Assembly (NCBI GenBank): GCA_031396205.1
Contig: JANNKH010000006.1
Coordinates: forward strand, 62,001-126,000
Length of the DNA: 64,000 nucleotides
Origin: CAISIP01 sp031396205
Lineage (GTDB): Bacteria > Pseudomonadota > Gammaproteobacteria > Burkholderiales > Burkholderiaceae_C
Direction: 5' to 3'
Below the pieces are notes generated by a model. That model made no database searches, had not been told where the DNA came from, and saw only the letters and a list, made by a program, of their open reading frames with translations. This document shows positions 10,035-19,629 of this stretch, in pieces (position 1 is the first letter of the stretch; the number at the start of each line of letters is the position of its first letter). The position numbers were made by a program, and so were the translations under genes.

Positions 10035-12170
10035 ATGAATGCCGGCAGCTCCGAGAGCCCAACCACGCCCCCCTGGCTGCCGGGCCGCCCCGGCCAGCCG
10101 CTGGGCGCCCATTGGGACGGACAAGGCGTGCATTTTTCAGTTTGCTCCGACAGCGCGAGCGCAATCGACATCTGCCTGTTCGACCACGCCGGGCTGCATG
10201 AGCAGGCGCACCTGCCATTGTTCGGCCCCGACAATGGCGTCTGGCACGGCTATTTGCCCGCGGGTGAACCAGGACTTGTTTACGGGCTGCGCGCCCATGG
10301 GCCTTGGGATCCGCAAAACGGCCAGCGCTTCAATCCCGAAAAATTGCTGCTCGATCCCTATGCGCGTGAGGTGCTTGGCCGGTTCGATTGGCGCAAAGCG
10401 CATTTTGGCGCTGTGCGCGGGAATCCATTGCAAGCGGACCCGACCGACAACGCGGCAACTGCGCTCAAGGCACGCGTCGTGTCCGATCACTACGACTGGG
10501 GTGACGACAAGCCACCGTGCGTCGCGGCGCGCGACACGGTGCTGTACGAGCTGCATGTGCGCGGCTTCACGCGTCTGCATCCGGCGCTGCCGATGCACCT
10601 GCGCGGCAGTTACGCCGGTCTGGCCCATCCGGCACCGATCGACCATCTGCGCCAACTGGGCATCACCACTGTGAGCCTGCTCCCGGTGCACCTGGCGCTG
10701 GACGAGCAGCGGCTGTCCGCGCAGGGCAAGCGCAACTACTGGGGCTACAACACACTGGCCTACTTTTGCCCCGACCCGCGCCTGGCCAGTGGACAGGGCG
10801 GCCTGTCGGTCCGGGACGAATTCCGCGGCATGGTTCGCGCCTTGCACCAGGCCGGCATCGAGGTCATGCTCGATGTGGTGTTCAACCACACGGCCGAAAC
10901 CGATGAAACCGGCCCGACAATCAGCTTTCGCGGCCTGGACAACGCCGGCTACTACCGCCTGCGCGAAGACGACCCGGCACGGTACGACAACTTCAGTGGA
11001 TGCGGCAATACCCTGGACATCCGTCGCCCGCAGGTATTGCGCCTGGTGATGGACAGCCTGCGCTATTGGGTTGCCGACATGCATGTCGACGGATTTCGCT
11101 TCGACCTGGCCCCGGTGCTGGGCCGCACCGACCGCGGCTTTGCGCGTGATGGCCCATTCTTCATGGCGCTGGCGCAGGACCCGCTGCTGCGCGGCGTGAA
11201 ACTGATCGCCGAACCCTGGGACCTGGGTCCGGGCGGCTACCAGAGCGGCGGCTTTCCAAGCGGCTGGATGGAATGGAACGACAAATTCCGCGACGGCATG
11301 CGCCGCTTCTGGCTCGGCTGGCAGGCCGAGCCGGGTAACGGCAACGGCCCTGGCTTGCGCGGCGAATTCGCGCGGCGCCTGTGCGGTTCCAGCGACATTT
11401 TCCAGTCACGGCATCGCCTGCCCGCCGCATCGGTCAACTACGTCGTGTCGCACGACGGTTTCACGCTGCAGGATCTGGTCAGCTACAACCAGCGCCACAA
11501 CGAGGGCAACGGCGAGGACAACCGTGACGGCCATGGCGACAACCTGAGCTTCAACTGCGGCATGGAGGGCCCGACCCAGGACGCCGGCATTCTCGCGCTG
11601 CGCGGCAAGCTGCAACGCGCGTTGCTGGCCTGCACGGTACTGAGCCAGGGCACGCCGATGCTGGCAGCGGGCGCGGAGCTTGGTCACACGCAGGGCGGCA
11701 ACAACAATCCCTACAACCAGGACAATGCCACGACCTGGATCGATTGGTCCGCGGTCGACACCGACCTGCTCGCCTTCACGGCGCGTTTGCTGCAACTACG
11801 CCGCGATGCCCTGCCGCTGGGCGCTGCCTGGTACAACGGCAATAGCAATGCACAGGGCAACCGTGACCTCACCTGGCTGCAGCCCGACCGCAAAATCCTG
11901 CAGGGCGATGCCTGGCAAGACGGCGACCGGGCGCTGGCTTGCCTGATCGGGCGGCCGGCGCGCTCGCGCAGCGCGCTGCTGCTGCTGGTGAACGCAGGCG
12001 TCGCCAGCATCGAGTTCCAGTTGCCATCGGGCGCCTGGCAAGTCCTGTTGGACACACAGGATGCCCGCGGCAACGGACGAGGGAACAGGCAGGGCAATGC
12101 GACCATGCCGGTGGCAGCGCACAGCCTGCAACTGCTCGTCGCAATAGAGCACGCGGTACCCTGTGCCTGA
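10035..12170 (+). CDS. glgX: Glycogen debranching enzyme GlgX
   Basis: GlgX hydrolyses the alpha-1,6 branch points left after phosphorylase action. The 711-residue protein has an N-terminal CBM48 module followed by a GH13_11 barrel. The nucleophile is Asp357 (in GFRFDLAPVLGR), the acid/base Glu393 (in LIAEPWDLGPGGYQ) and the transition-state stabiliser is in VSHDGFTLQDLVSYNQRHN. The stretch NEGNGEDNRDGHGDNLSFNC is typical of GlgX and isoamylase-type enzymes. I used ATG 10035 rather than the adjacent TTG. It begins 109 bases after glgP in the same direction, so co-transcription is likely. Confidence 0.95.
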   Translation: MNAGSSESPTTPPWLPGRPGQPLGAHWDGQGVHFSVCSDSASAIDICLFDHAGLHEQAHLPLFGPDNGVWHGYLPAGEPGLVYGLRAHGPWDPQNGQRFNPEKLLLDPYAREVLGRFDWRKAHFGAVRGNPLQADPTDNAATALKARVVSDHYDWGDDKPPCVAARDTVLYELHVRGFTRLHPALPMHLRGSYAGLAHPAPIDHLRQLGITTVSLLPVHLALDEQRLSAQGKRNYWGYNTLAYFCPDPRLASGQGGLSVRDEFRGMVRALHQAGIEVMLDVVFNHTAETDETGPTISFRGLDNAGYYRLREDDPARYDNFSGCGNTLDIRRPQVLRLVMDSLRYWVADMHVDGFRFDLAPVLGRTDRGFARDGPFFMALAQDPLLRGVKLIAEPWDLGPGGYQSGGFPSGWMEWNDKFRDGMRRFWLGWQAEPGNGNGPGLRGEFARRLCGSSDIFQSRHRLPAASVNYVVSHDGFTLQDLVSYNQRHNEGNGEDNRDGHGDNLSFNCGMEGPTQDAGILALRGKLQRALLACTVLSQGTPMLAAGAELGHTQGGNNNPYNQDNATTWIDWSAVDTDLLAFTARLLQLRRDALPLGAAWYNGNSNAQGNRDLTWLQPDRKILQGDAWQDGDRALACLIGRPARSRSALLLLVNAGVASIEFQLPSGAWQVLLDTQDARGNGRGNRQGNATMPVAAHSLQLLVAIEHAVPCA

Positions 12171-12323
12171 CGCCCGGCGGCGCGCACGAGGCATGTGAAC
12201 GCATAGGCCGCCGGACGCTATCGCCAGTACGTTGATCTTGTCCGCCAGCGGCGGTGTGTCGGGTCGAAATCCACATGTCCGAAAACGGCCAGTTCCAGCT
12301 GGCCACGGGCGTACCATGACGCC

Positions 12324-13853
12324 ATGGCCGACACCACCAGCACCCTCGATCAGGACGCCTGCTACCTGGCCCTCACGGCCCGCGATGCCCGTTTCGACGG
12401 CCGCTTCTTCACCGGCGTCACCTCGACCGGCATCTATTGCCGGCCGGTGTGCAGCGTGCGCACGCCGCGGCGTGAGAATTGCCGCTTCTTTGTGCATGCT
12501 GCCAAGGCCGAGACGGCCGGGTTCCGACCCTGTCTGCGCTGCCGGCCCGAGCTGGCTGCGGGCACCCAGTGGTGGTCGATCCAGGACGCATCGGCCATCC
12601 TGGCGCTGCAGGCGGCGCGGCTGCTGGACGATCCGGACACCTGGCTGGGCGACGATGCGTCGGTCGGTCAGCTGGCAACGCGCCTGGGCGTGAGTGATCG
12701 GCATCTGCGCCGCATCTTCGAGGCCCAGTTCGGCGTCTCGCCGATGCAGTACCTGCAAACCCGCAGACTGCTGGCGGCCAAGCAGTTGCTGACCGACACC
12801 GATCTGCCGGTCGGGCAGATCGCGATCGCGAGTGGCTTTACCAGTGTGCGCCGGTTCAACGATGCGTTCGCGGTGCACTACAAGCTCAACCCGACCCAGC
12901 TGCGGCGCGCCGGTGCGGCGCCGCTGGGCGGCAGTATCCGGGTGCGGCTCGGGTACCGCCCGCCGTACGATATCGCGGCGCTCGGCGCGTTCTTCCGGCG
13001 GCGGCAGATTGACGGTGTCGAGTTTGTGGAAACAGGCCTGCCTGCGAATGCCCTCACCTACGGACGCACGGTCCGCCTGCACACGGCCGGCACCGACCAC
13101 TGCGGCTGGTTACTGGCGCGGTTCGACCCGCAACGTTGCCACCTGGAGCTGCAGGTCAGCGACGGGCTGCGCCTGGTGCTACCGCAACTGAGCCGGCGGG
13201 TACGCCAGATGTTCGACCTGGACGCAGACCCACACAACATCAACCAGGTGTTGCACCGGCATTTTCCCGACGGCGACGGGCTGCGTGTTCCGGGCACGAT
13301 CGACGGCTTCGAGCTGGCCGTACGTGCGGTGCTGGGCCAGCAGATCACGGTGGCCGCCGCGCGCACGCTGACGCAACGCCTGGTGCAACAGTTCGGCCAG
13401 GCCATCGATACTCCCTACGCTGCCTTGAGCCGTTTGTTTCCCACGCCCGCCGCACTGGCGGTTGCCAGTGGCGATGCCCTGGGCGCTCTGGGAATCGTTC
13501 GCCAACGGCAGCGGGCTTTGCAGGGCCTGGCGATAGCGCTCGATAGCGGGCAGCTGGTCTTGCATGCGGGCGTCGATGTAGCCGCCACGATGGCGCAATT
13601 GCGCTCCCTGCCCGGCATCGGCGACTGGACCGCACAGTACATCGCGATGCGTGCCCTGCGCTGGCCCGATGCGTTTCCATCAGGCGACGTGGCGCTGCAC
13701 AAGGCGCTCGATGTGCAGCACGACGCCCACCCCGCCCGCGCTGCCGAGGCGCGGTCCCAGGTCTGGCGGCCCTGGCGCAGTTATGCGGTGCTGCGCGCCT
13801 GGAGCAGTTTGCCAGTGCCGACCCGCGCGGCACAACCAACTCAAGGAGATTGA
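12324..13853 (+). CDS. Ada-AlkA fusion: methyl-sensing regulator and 3-methyladenine DNA glycosylase
   Basis: Three modules are joined in 509 residues. First comes the Ada metal-binding domain with Cys39, Cys43, Cys70 and Cys73; Cys39 is the likely acceptor for methyl groups from phosphotriesters. Then an AraC-type double HTH (about 95-190). Then an AlkA N-domain and HhH-GPD glycosylase (about 200-490) with LPGIGDWTAQYIAMRALRWP and the catalytic Asp in the SGDVALHKAL segment. The protein should sense alkylation, activate its regulon and excise alkylated bases. It lacks the O6-methylguanine transferase half of E. coli Ada; that function is supplied by the next gene, one base downstream. Confidence 0.93.
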   Translation: MADTTSTLDQDACYLALTARDARFDGRFFTGVTSTGIYCRPVCSVRTPRRENCRFFVHAAKAETAGFRPCLRCRPELAAGTQWWSIQDASAILALQAARLLDDPDTWLGDDASVGQLATRLGVSDRHLRRIFEAQFGVSPMQYLQTRRLLAAKQLLTDTDLPVGQIAIASGFTSVRRFNDAFAVHYKLNPTQLRRAGAAPLGGSIRVRLGYRPPYDIAALGAFFRRRQIDGVEFVETGLPANALTYGRTVRLHTAGTDHCGWLLARFDPQRCHLELQVSDGLRLVLPQLSRRVRQMFDLDADPHNINQVLHRHFPDGDGLRVPGTIDGFELAVRAVLGQQITVAAARTLTQRLVQQFGQAIDTPYAALSRLFPTPAALAVASGDALGALGIVRQRQRALQGLAIALDSGQLVLHAGVDVAATMAQLRSLPGIGDWTAQYIAMRALRWPDAFPSGDVALHKALDVQHDAHPARAAEARSQVWRPWRSYAVLRAWSSLPVPTRAAQPTQGD

Positions 13854-13854
13854 C

Positions 13855-14418
13855 ATGCAATGGCCTACTGATCTGGTGTACACCGAAATCGATAGCGTGC
13901 TGGGACCCATCACGCTGGCCGCCACCGGCAAGGGCCTGGCGGGCGCATGGTTCGTCGGCCAGCGCCATTACCCGGGCACGGACGACTGGACACGCGACGA
14001 GCAGCACCCGGTCATGCGCAGCGCCGAGCTGCAGTTGCGCCAGTTCCTGGCCGGGACGCGGCGCCACTTCGACCTGCAGCTCGATCTGGACGCCGGGACT
14101 CCGTTCCAGCGCTTGGTGTGGCGGGAACTGCTGAAAATTCCGGCCGGCAACACACGCTCGTATGCGCAGATCAGCGCACAGATCGGCCAGCCGACCGCGA
14201 CGCGAGCGGTCGGCGCGGCGGTCGGGCGCAACCCGATCAGCCTCATCGTGCCCTGCCACCGGGTTGTCGGTAGCAATGGCGCGCTGACTGGCTACGCCGG
14301 CGGACTGCCACGCAAGGCCAGCCTGCTGGCACTGGAGTCAAGGACTGACCCAGCGGCAGCATTCGCCACCCACGGCACAAGCGTGCAGGCGCAATTAGGC
14401 AGGACAATCGCGGCCTGA
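13855..14418 (+). CDS. ogt: Methylated-DNA--[protein]-cysteine S-methyltransferase
   Basis: This suicide enzyme moves methyl or alkyl groups from O6-guanine (or O4-thymine) to its own cysteine. The 187-residue protein has the active-site IVPCHRVVGSNG motif with Cys134 and the asparagine hinge and arginine finger region ATRAVGAAVGRNP. AAGGAG (13843-13848) lies six bases before ATG 13855, which begins one base after the Ada-AlkA stop. The two genes therefore form an alkylation-repair operon that splits E. coli Ada functions differently. Confidence 0.95.
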   Translation: MQWPTDLVYTEIDSVLGPITLAATGKGLAGAWFVGQRHYPGTDDWTRDEQHPVMRSAELQLRQFLAGTRRHFDLQLDLDAGTPFQRLVWRELLKIPAGNTRSYAQISAQIGQPTATRAVGAAVGRNPISLIVPCHRVVGSNGALTGYAGGLPRKASLLALESRTDPAAAFATHGTSVQAQLGRTIAA

Positions 14419-14500
14419 ACGGTGCATGCCGCCGCCGCGTTGCGGCAATCGGCGCGGCAGCTGCCACGGCCATCCGCGGCACAACCCCTACCTCCTGACC

Positions 14501-15403
14501 ATGAAAAGCCATCCAATCATCGAATTCGTCGCGCTGGCCGCGATCTGGGGCTCGTCCTTCCTGTTCATGCGCCTGGGCGCGCCCGAGTTCGGGGTCGTGG
14601 CCACTGCCGGCGCGCGGGTTGGCATTGCCACGCTGATGCTGCTGCCGATGCTGTGGTTCAGCGGCCATTGGAACGCATTGCGCGGTCACGCCGGCAAGAT
14701 CCTGTTCATCGGGCTGCTCAATTCGGCGCTGCCGTTCGTGCTGTTTTCGTACGCGGTGATGCATATCAGCACCGGGCTGTCGGCGATCCTGAACGCAACG
14801 GTGCCGTTGTTCGGCGCAGTGGTCGCCTGGCTCTGGCTGAAGGACCGATTAAGCGCTGGGCGCATCCTGGGGCTGGTCATCGGCTTTGCCGGCGTCGCGA
14901 TGCTGGCGGCGGACAAGGCCAGTTTCAAGCCCGGCGGCGGCGGTTGGGCCGTGCTGGCGTGCCTGCTGGCGACCCTGTGTTATGCCTACGCGGCCAGCTT
15001 CACCAAGCGTTATCTCAGTGGCGTCAACCCCCTGGCCATTGCCACCGGCAGCCAGTTGGGAGCCACGCTGGGACTGGTACTGCCCATGGTGTGGTGGTGG
15101 CCGGACCACAACCCCGGCCTGACGCCCTGGCTGTCCCTGCTGGCGCTGGGCATCGTGTGTTCGGGCGTCGCCTATATCCTCTATTTCCGGCTGATCGACC
15201 AACTTGGCCCGGCCCGCGCGATCACGGTGACTTTCCTGGTGCCGGTGTTCGCAGTGCTGTACGGCACGCTGCTGCTCGATGAAAGCCTTACTCCCTGGAT
15301 GCTGGGCAGTGGCGTGGTCGTGATCGTGGGCACGGCCTTGTCCACCGGAGTGGTGCGCCTGCCTGGAAAACCAGCAGTCGCGCCAGCGCCGCACCGGCCC
15401 TGA
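14501..15403 (+). CDS. EamA/DMT-family transporter
   Basis: The 300-residue product has about ten hydrophobic helices in two EamA repeats (10-135 and 150-285), with the family hallmarks AAIWGSSFLFMRLG near the N-terminus and GTLLLDESLTPWMLGSG in the last repeat. Such proteins usually export amino acids or other small metabolites; nothing here fixes the substrate. ATG 14501 starts the hydrophobic core directly; the longer frame from 14426 would add a non-membrane Arg-rich leader. It is convergent with trkH. Confidence 0.85.
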   Translation: MKSHPIIEFVALAAIWGSSFLFMRLGAPEFGVVATAGARVGIATLMLLPMLWFSGHWNALRGHAGKILFIGLLNSALPFVLFSYAVMHISTGLSAILNATVPLFGAVVAWLWLKDRLSAGRILGLVIGFAGVAMLAADKASFKPGGGGWAVLACLLATLCYAYAASFTKRYLSGVNPLAIATGSQLGATLGLVLPMVWWWPDHNPGLTPWLSLLALGIVCSGVAYILYFRLIDQLGPARAITVTFLVPVFAVLYGTLLLDESLTPWMLGSGVVVIVGTALSTGVVRLPGKPAVAPAPHRP

Positions 15404-15433
15404 AATGAAACTGCCCCACCCCGCGCAGACTGT

Positions 15434-15463
15434 CAGTATCTTCGGAACGGCCGGGCGATACTG
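15434..15463. terminator. Possible bidirectional terminator hairpin
   Basis: The seven-base arms CAGTATC (15434-15440) and GATACTG (15457-15463) flank a 16-base GC-rich loop, between the convergent EamA transporter and trkH genes. There is no clear T run, so termination is inferred from position and symmetry only. Confidence 0.35.
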
Positions 15464-15472
15464 CCAGGCAAG

Positions 15473-16933
15473 CTATTTGCGCCAGAACTCGGGCGTGAAC
15501 AAAACGATGACGGCCAGCAGTTCCAGGCGTCCCATCAACATGCCCACGGTGCCGATCCAGGTCTGGAAATCGTTCAGGATGGCAAAGGTGGTCGACGGCC
15601 CGACCTGCCCCAGCCCAGGTCCGATGTTATTGACAGTGGCCACCACGGCCGAGAACGCGGTCACGATATCCAGGCCAGAGAGCAGCATCAGCATCGTCAG
15701 GCCCAGCGTCGTCGCGCCATAGATCAGCATGTAGGCCATCACCGACGCGATCACGGCGGCGGGAATCGTGGCGCGTCCCATGGTCACCGGGTTGACGACC
15801 CGCGGATGGACGGCCCGCACCAGTTCCCGGCGCGCCTGCTTGACCAGCAGCACCATGCGCACCATCTTGATGCCTCCGCCGGTGGAACCGGCGCAGGACA
15901 CGAAGGTGCCCAGGAACATCAGCCAGATCGGCGCGAACACCGGCCACATCGCGTAGTCGGCAGACGCATAGCCGGTCGTCGTGGCCAGCGACACCACATG
16001 GAACGCTGCGGCGCGGGCCGCTTGAGGCCAATCGTCGTAGGTGCCGTGCACCATCAGCAGCACCGTCAAGCACACCGAGGATCCCAGCAACACCTGTGCA
16101 TACGTGCTTACCTCCCGATCGCGCATCAGCGAGCGCGCTGAACGCGTGCGCCAGACGATGAAATAGCGTGCAAAGCTGATACCCGCCAATGCCATGAACG
16201 CGATCGCAACATATTCGATCGAGGTCGAATTCCAATAGCCGAAGCTCGCGTCGTGCGAGGAGAACCCGCCCAGGCCCATCGTGGAGCACATGTGGATGAA
16301 CGCATCGGCCCACGACATGCCAGCCCAGCGGTAAGCCAGCATGCAGGCCAGCGAGAACGAAAAATACACGCCCCACAGTCCACGCGCGGTCTCGGCGATG
16401 CGCGGAGTCAATCGCGCATCCTTCATCGGCCCAGGTGTCTCGGCCTTGTACAACTGTACGCCACCCAGGCCCAGCAGCGGCAAGACCGCCACCACCAGCA
16501 GCATGATGCCCAGCCCGCCGATCAATTGCAGGAAACCACGCCAGATGTTGACCGACACTGGCAACTGGTCCAGTCCGGTCAACACGGTGGCGCCGGTGGC
16601 GGTGAGCCCGCTCATGGCCTCGAAATAGGCGTCGGTCCAGCTCAATCCCCCGATCGTCATCATCAAGGGCAGGGCCGAGAAAGCCGGCAGCACGATCCAG
16701 ACCAGATTCACCAGCAGAAAACCATCGCGCGGCTGCAGCTCCCGACTGCGCCTGCGCGTCAGCAACAGCAACAGCAGCCCGGTTCCCAGTGTCGCGGCCA
16801 TCGCGATGGCCCACACACCATGCAGATCGGATTGGTCCAGCGACAGCGCCCAGCCGAGCGGCACCAGGAACATCAGCGAATACCCGATGAGGATAATCCC
16901 CAGTACGTTGAGGACCGGAGTCAGGCCGTTCAT
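15473..16933 (-). CDS. trkH: Trk potassium uptake protein, channel subunit TrkH
   Basis: TrkH is the inner-membrane K+ conducting subunit. The 486-residue protein contains the four pore repeats with their filter glycines: LTATGATVLTG, CSTMGLGGFSS, LATTTGYASAD and TVNNIGPGLGQVG. Many transmembrane helices start at residue 8. The start, ATG 16933, comes six bases after the trkA stop, so the two form an operon with the regulator first. No odd features are visible. Confidence 0.95.
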   Translation of the reverse strand: MNGLTPVLNVLGIILIGYSLMFLVPLGWALSLDQSDLHGVWAIAMAATLGTGLLLLLLTRRRSRELQPRDGFLLVNLVWIVLPAFSALPLMMTIGGLSWTDAYFEAMSGLTATGATVLTGLDQLPVSVNIWRGFLQLIGGLGIMLLVVAVLPLLGLGGVQLYKAETPGPMKDARLTPRIAETARGLWGVYFSFSLACMLAYRWAGMSWADAFIHMCSTMGLGGFSSHDASFGYWNSTSIEYVAIAFMALAGISFARYFIVWRTRSARSLMRDREVSTYAQVLLGSSVCLTVLLMVHGTYDDWPQAARAAAFHVVSLATTTGYASADYAMWPVFAPIWLMFLGTFVSCAGSTGGGIKMVRMVLLVKQARRELVRAVHPRVVNPVTMGRATIPAAVIASVMAYMLIYGATTLGLTMLMLLSGLDIVTAFSAVVATVNNIGPGLGQVGPSTTFAILNDFQTWIGTVGMLMGRLELLAVIVLFTPEFWRK

Positions 16934-16939
16934 GGCTGC

Positions 16940-18328
16940 CTAGAAGAATGTCGCACTGACCTGGAACATTTTTTCCACGGCCCGCAACTGGCGCTTGTTG
17001 GGCACATAGATGATCACATGGTCCCCCTCCAGGATCACCAGATCGTGGTGCGGCATCATCACCTCGCACTGCGCGTCCTTGCCGCGCACGATGGCACCAA
17101 AACGTGCACCGGTTGGCAACTCGATCGCATCGACGCGCCGCCCTACGAGGCGCGAGGTGCGCTGGTCACCCCGTGCAATGCCCTCGATCGCCTCGGCCGC
17201 ACCCCGGCGCAGGCTGTGCACCGCAGCAACATCACCGCGTCGCACATGCACCAGCAACTCGCCGATCACCGTCTGCGCTGGCGAAAGGGCAATGTCGATG
17301 GCGCTGCCCTGCATCATCTCGGCATAGACCCGCCGGTTGATCAGCGAGATCACGCGTCGCGCCCCGAGTCGCTTGGCCAGCATCGCCGACAGGATGTTGT
17401 CCTCGTCGTCGCTGGTCAACGCGATGAACAGATCCATCTCGCCAACCCGCTCCTCGATCAGCAATTCCTCATCGGTCGAGTCGCCCGAGAGCACCATGAT
17501 GTCGCCAGGCAGCTCACCGGCCAGGTACTCGGCGCGCTTGCGATTGGCCTCGATGATCTTGACCTGGCACTGGCCGGACAGGCTGCGCGCCAGGCGCAGT
17601 CCGACTTTGCCGCCGCCGGCGATCATGACACTGCGCACCGGGCGGTCGTCGTTGTGGATTGCCCGCAGCACTGGCCGTATCTTGGCCTTGTCGGCCAGCA
17701 CGAACACCTCGTCGCCCGGCCAGACCTGGGTGCTGGGGTCGATCGGCAATTCGAAGTCCTGCCGGAAGATCGCCACTACCCGCATCGGAGCCTGCGGAAA
17801 CAACTCCCGAAACTCGCCGATGCTGTGGTTCACCAGCACGCTGCCCGACTCCGCACGCACGGCGATCAGGTGGGCGCGCCCCTGCGAGAACTCCAGCACC
17901 TGCAAGGCCTCGGGGTAGTCGATCAGCTGGTTGATGTACTGCATCAACGACTCTTCCGGGCAGATCACATGGTCGACCGCGAAGCCGTCGGCAGCCAGCA
18001 ACGGCTGGCCCTCCTCGAATTCCGGCGAGCGCAGCCGCGCGATCGTGGTCTGAATGCCAAACATGCTGCGTGCGACCTTGCAGGCGGCCAGGTTGGTCTC
18101 ATCGAGCGAGGCGCAGGCGATGAACAGGTCCGCGTCATCCGCGCCGGCGCGGCGTTGGACCGAGGGTTGTATACCGTCACCCACCACGCCGCGCAAATCC
18201 AGCCGGTCTTCCAGCTTGCGCAGCAGATCGGGATCGGGATCGATTACCGTGATGTCGTTTTGCTCGGACACCAGACTTTCGGCCACACTTTCGCCGACCC
18301 GTCCAGCGCCCAGAATAATCATGCGCAT
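16940..18328 (-). CDS. trkA: Trk potassium uptake regulatory protein TrkA
   Basis: TrkA is the cytosolic NAD(H)/ATP-binding gating ring partner of TrkH. The 462-residue product has two RCK units: the first Rossmann motif ILGAGRVGESVAE is at the N-terminus and the second IAGGGKVGLRLAR is near residue 232, each followed by a TrkA-C domain. AGGG seven bases upstream supports the first ATG (18328) over the in-frame ATG two codons later. Together with trkH it reads away from the 305-base space upstream. Confidence 0.95.
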   Translation of the reverse strand: MRMIILGAGRVGESVAESLVSEQNDITVIDPDPDLLRKLEDRLDLRGVVGDGIQPSVQRRAGADDADLFIACASLDETNLAACKVARSMFGIQTTIARLRSPEFEEGQPLLAADGFAVDHVICPEESLMQYINQLIDYPEALQVLEFSQGRAHLIAVRAESGSVLVNHSIGEFRELFPQAPMRVVAIFRQDFELPIDPSTQVWPGDEVFVLADKAKIRPVLRAIHNDDRPVRSVMIAGGGKVGLRLARSLSGQCQVKIIEANRKRAEYLAGELPGDIMVLSGDSTDEELLIEERVGEMDLFIALTSDDEDNILSAMLAKRLGARRVISLINRRVYAEMMQGSAIDIALSPAQTVIGELLVHVRRGDVAAVHSLRRGAAEAIEGIARGDQRTSRLVGRRVDAIELPTGARFGAIVRGKDAQCEVMMPHHDLVILEGDHVIIYVPNKRQLRAVEKMFQVSATFF

Positions 18329-18633
18329 GGGGAAACCCTGGTACCCGGCGGATGATAGCGGTTCAATGCTGCAGACCGAGAGCGCTCACAGGGGTACCCG
18401 GCGTGCTGCGCCCTGCAAAATCGGCTGCAACCCGATCAGCGCTGCGCGCCGTTGTCGGGCTGCGCCGCAACGGCGTTGTCGCCATGACAGCGGCCCAGCG
18501 ACCCCTGCCGGATCACGTCGCGCACCAGCAAGGCCACCGCCTGCAATGCTTGCGTCACAATTCAAGCTCCACTATCTCCGTGACCACATTGTCTGTCAGC
18601 GCAGCTCGACGGGCCGGTCCAAGTACGATTTGC
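18329..18633. other. 305-base gap with two tiny overlapping minus-strand frames
   Basis: The gap separates divergent trkA and the proline iminopeptidase gene. On the minus strand, a 27-codon frame (ATG 18635, MQIVLGPARRAALTDNVVTE...) ends in TTGTGA. There a GTG (18558) opens a 40-codon frame (VTQALQAVALLVRDVIRQG...) ending at 18436, with GGAG eight bases before the GTG. The GTGA overlap and GC-rich third positions are gene-like, but no family is recognised. These may be coupled small genes, a leader pair before trkA, or decay remnants. No clear promoter boxes were seen. Confidence 0.3.
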
Positions 18634-19629
18634 ATGTCGGCCCTATCCAGCCTGTATCCTGCCATCGAAGCCCGGCGCAGTGGCATGTTGCCGCTGGACG
18701 AGCTGCACACCCTGTATTGGGAGGAGTCCGGCAATCCGGATGGCGTACCGGCGGTCCTGCTGCACGGCGGGCCCGGCTCGGGTACCACGCCGCAGCATCG
18801 CCAGTTCTTCGATCCGGCACATTACCGCATCATCCTGTTCGACCAGCGCGGCGCCGGCCGCTCGACGCCGATGGGCGAGACCTGCGCCAACACAACGCAG
18901 TTGCTGATCGCCGACATGGAGCGGCTGCGTGGGTTGCTGGGCATTGCGCAGTGGCTGGTGTTCGGCGGCTCCTGGGGCTCGACGCTGGCCCTTGCATACG
19001 CCCAAGCCCATCCGCAGCGCTGCCTGGCGCTGGTACTGCGCGGCATCTTCCTGTCCTCGCCAGCCGAGATCGACTGGTTCCTGCACGGCATGGCCTGGTT
19101 TTTTCCGCGCGCGCATGCGCGCTTGTGCGAGCTGCTCGAGCCAGCCGAGCGCGGCGACCTGCTGCAGGCCTACTGCCGACGTTTGTTCGGTGACGACCCG
19201 ACCCAACGGTTGCAGGCGGCGCGGGCCTGGAACCGGTATGAAAGCAGCTGCCTGCACCTGTTGCCACAACCGCCGGAACCGCAGGATGCCGAATCGGACG
19301 CCCATGCGCTGGCGGTTGCGCGCCTGGAGGCGCACTATTTCCATCACGCCGGCTTTCTCGAGCCCGATCAGCTCTTGCGTGGTGTCGATCGCCTCACCGG
19401 CATTCCCGCTTTGATCGTGCAGGGGCACTATGACGTAATCTGCCCTCCCGCCACGGCCTACCGACTGCACCTGGCCTGGCCACAGGCCCGGCTGCGGATC
19501 ATCAACGATGCCGGGCATTCCGCGTTTGAACCGGGTATCGCCGCGGCGCTGGTGGATGCAACGGACTCGTTTCGCGACCAGGGTCACTTTGCCATGCGCC
19601 AGCTTCAAGGCCGCACGATGACAGGATAG
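18634..19629 (+). CDS. pip: Proline iminopeptidase
   Basis: This S33 peptidase removes N-terminal proline from peptides in the cytosol. The 331-residue alpha/beta-hydrolase has the oxyanion motif HGGPGSG (44-50), FDQRGAGRSTP typical of the family, nucleophile Ser113 in GGSWGS, the acid in GHYDVICPP and the histidine in DAGHSAFE. I chose ATG 18634 because homologues begin at this point; the open frame to 18352 lacks coding character. Its 3' end overlaps the stop of the convergent DUF995-like gene by 25 bases. Confidence 0.9.
   Translation: MSALSSLYPAIEARRSGMLPLDELHTLYWEESGNPDGVPAVLLHGGPGSGTTPQHRQFFDPAHYRIILFDQRGAGRSTPMGETCANTTQLLIADMERLRGLLGIAQWLVFGGSWGSTLALAYAQAHPQRCLALVLRGIFLSSPAEIDWFLHGMAWFFPRAHARLCELLEPAERGDLLQAYCRRLFGDDPTQRLQAARAWNRYESSCLHLLPQPPEPQDAESDAHALAVARLEAHYFHHAGFLEPDQLLRGVDRLTGIPALIVQGHYDVICPPATAYRLHLAWPQARLRIINDAGHSAFEPGIAAALVDATDSFRDQGHFAMRQLQGRTMTG

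Noticed and set aside
11796..13100. 434-codon minus-strand open frame across glgX and the Ada-AlkA gene
   Set aside because: It crosses two well-supported genes on the other strand and has no domain features.
16253..18355. 700-codon plus-strand open frame
   Set aside because: It is antisense to trkA and trkH, rich in His/Gln/Arg, and has no recognisable domain; the opposite strand encodes clear Trk proteins.
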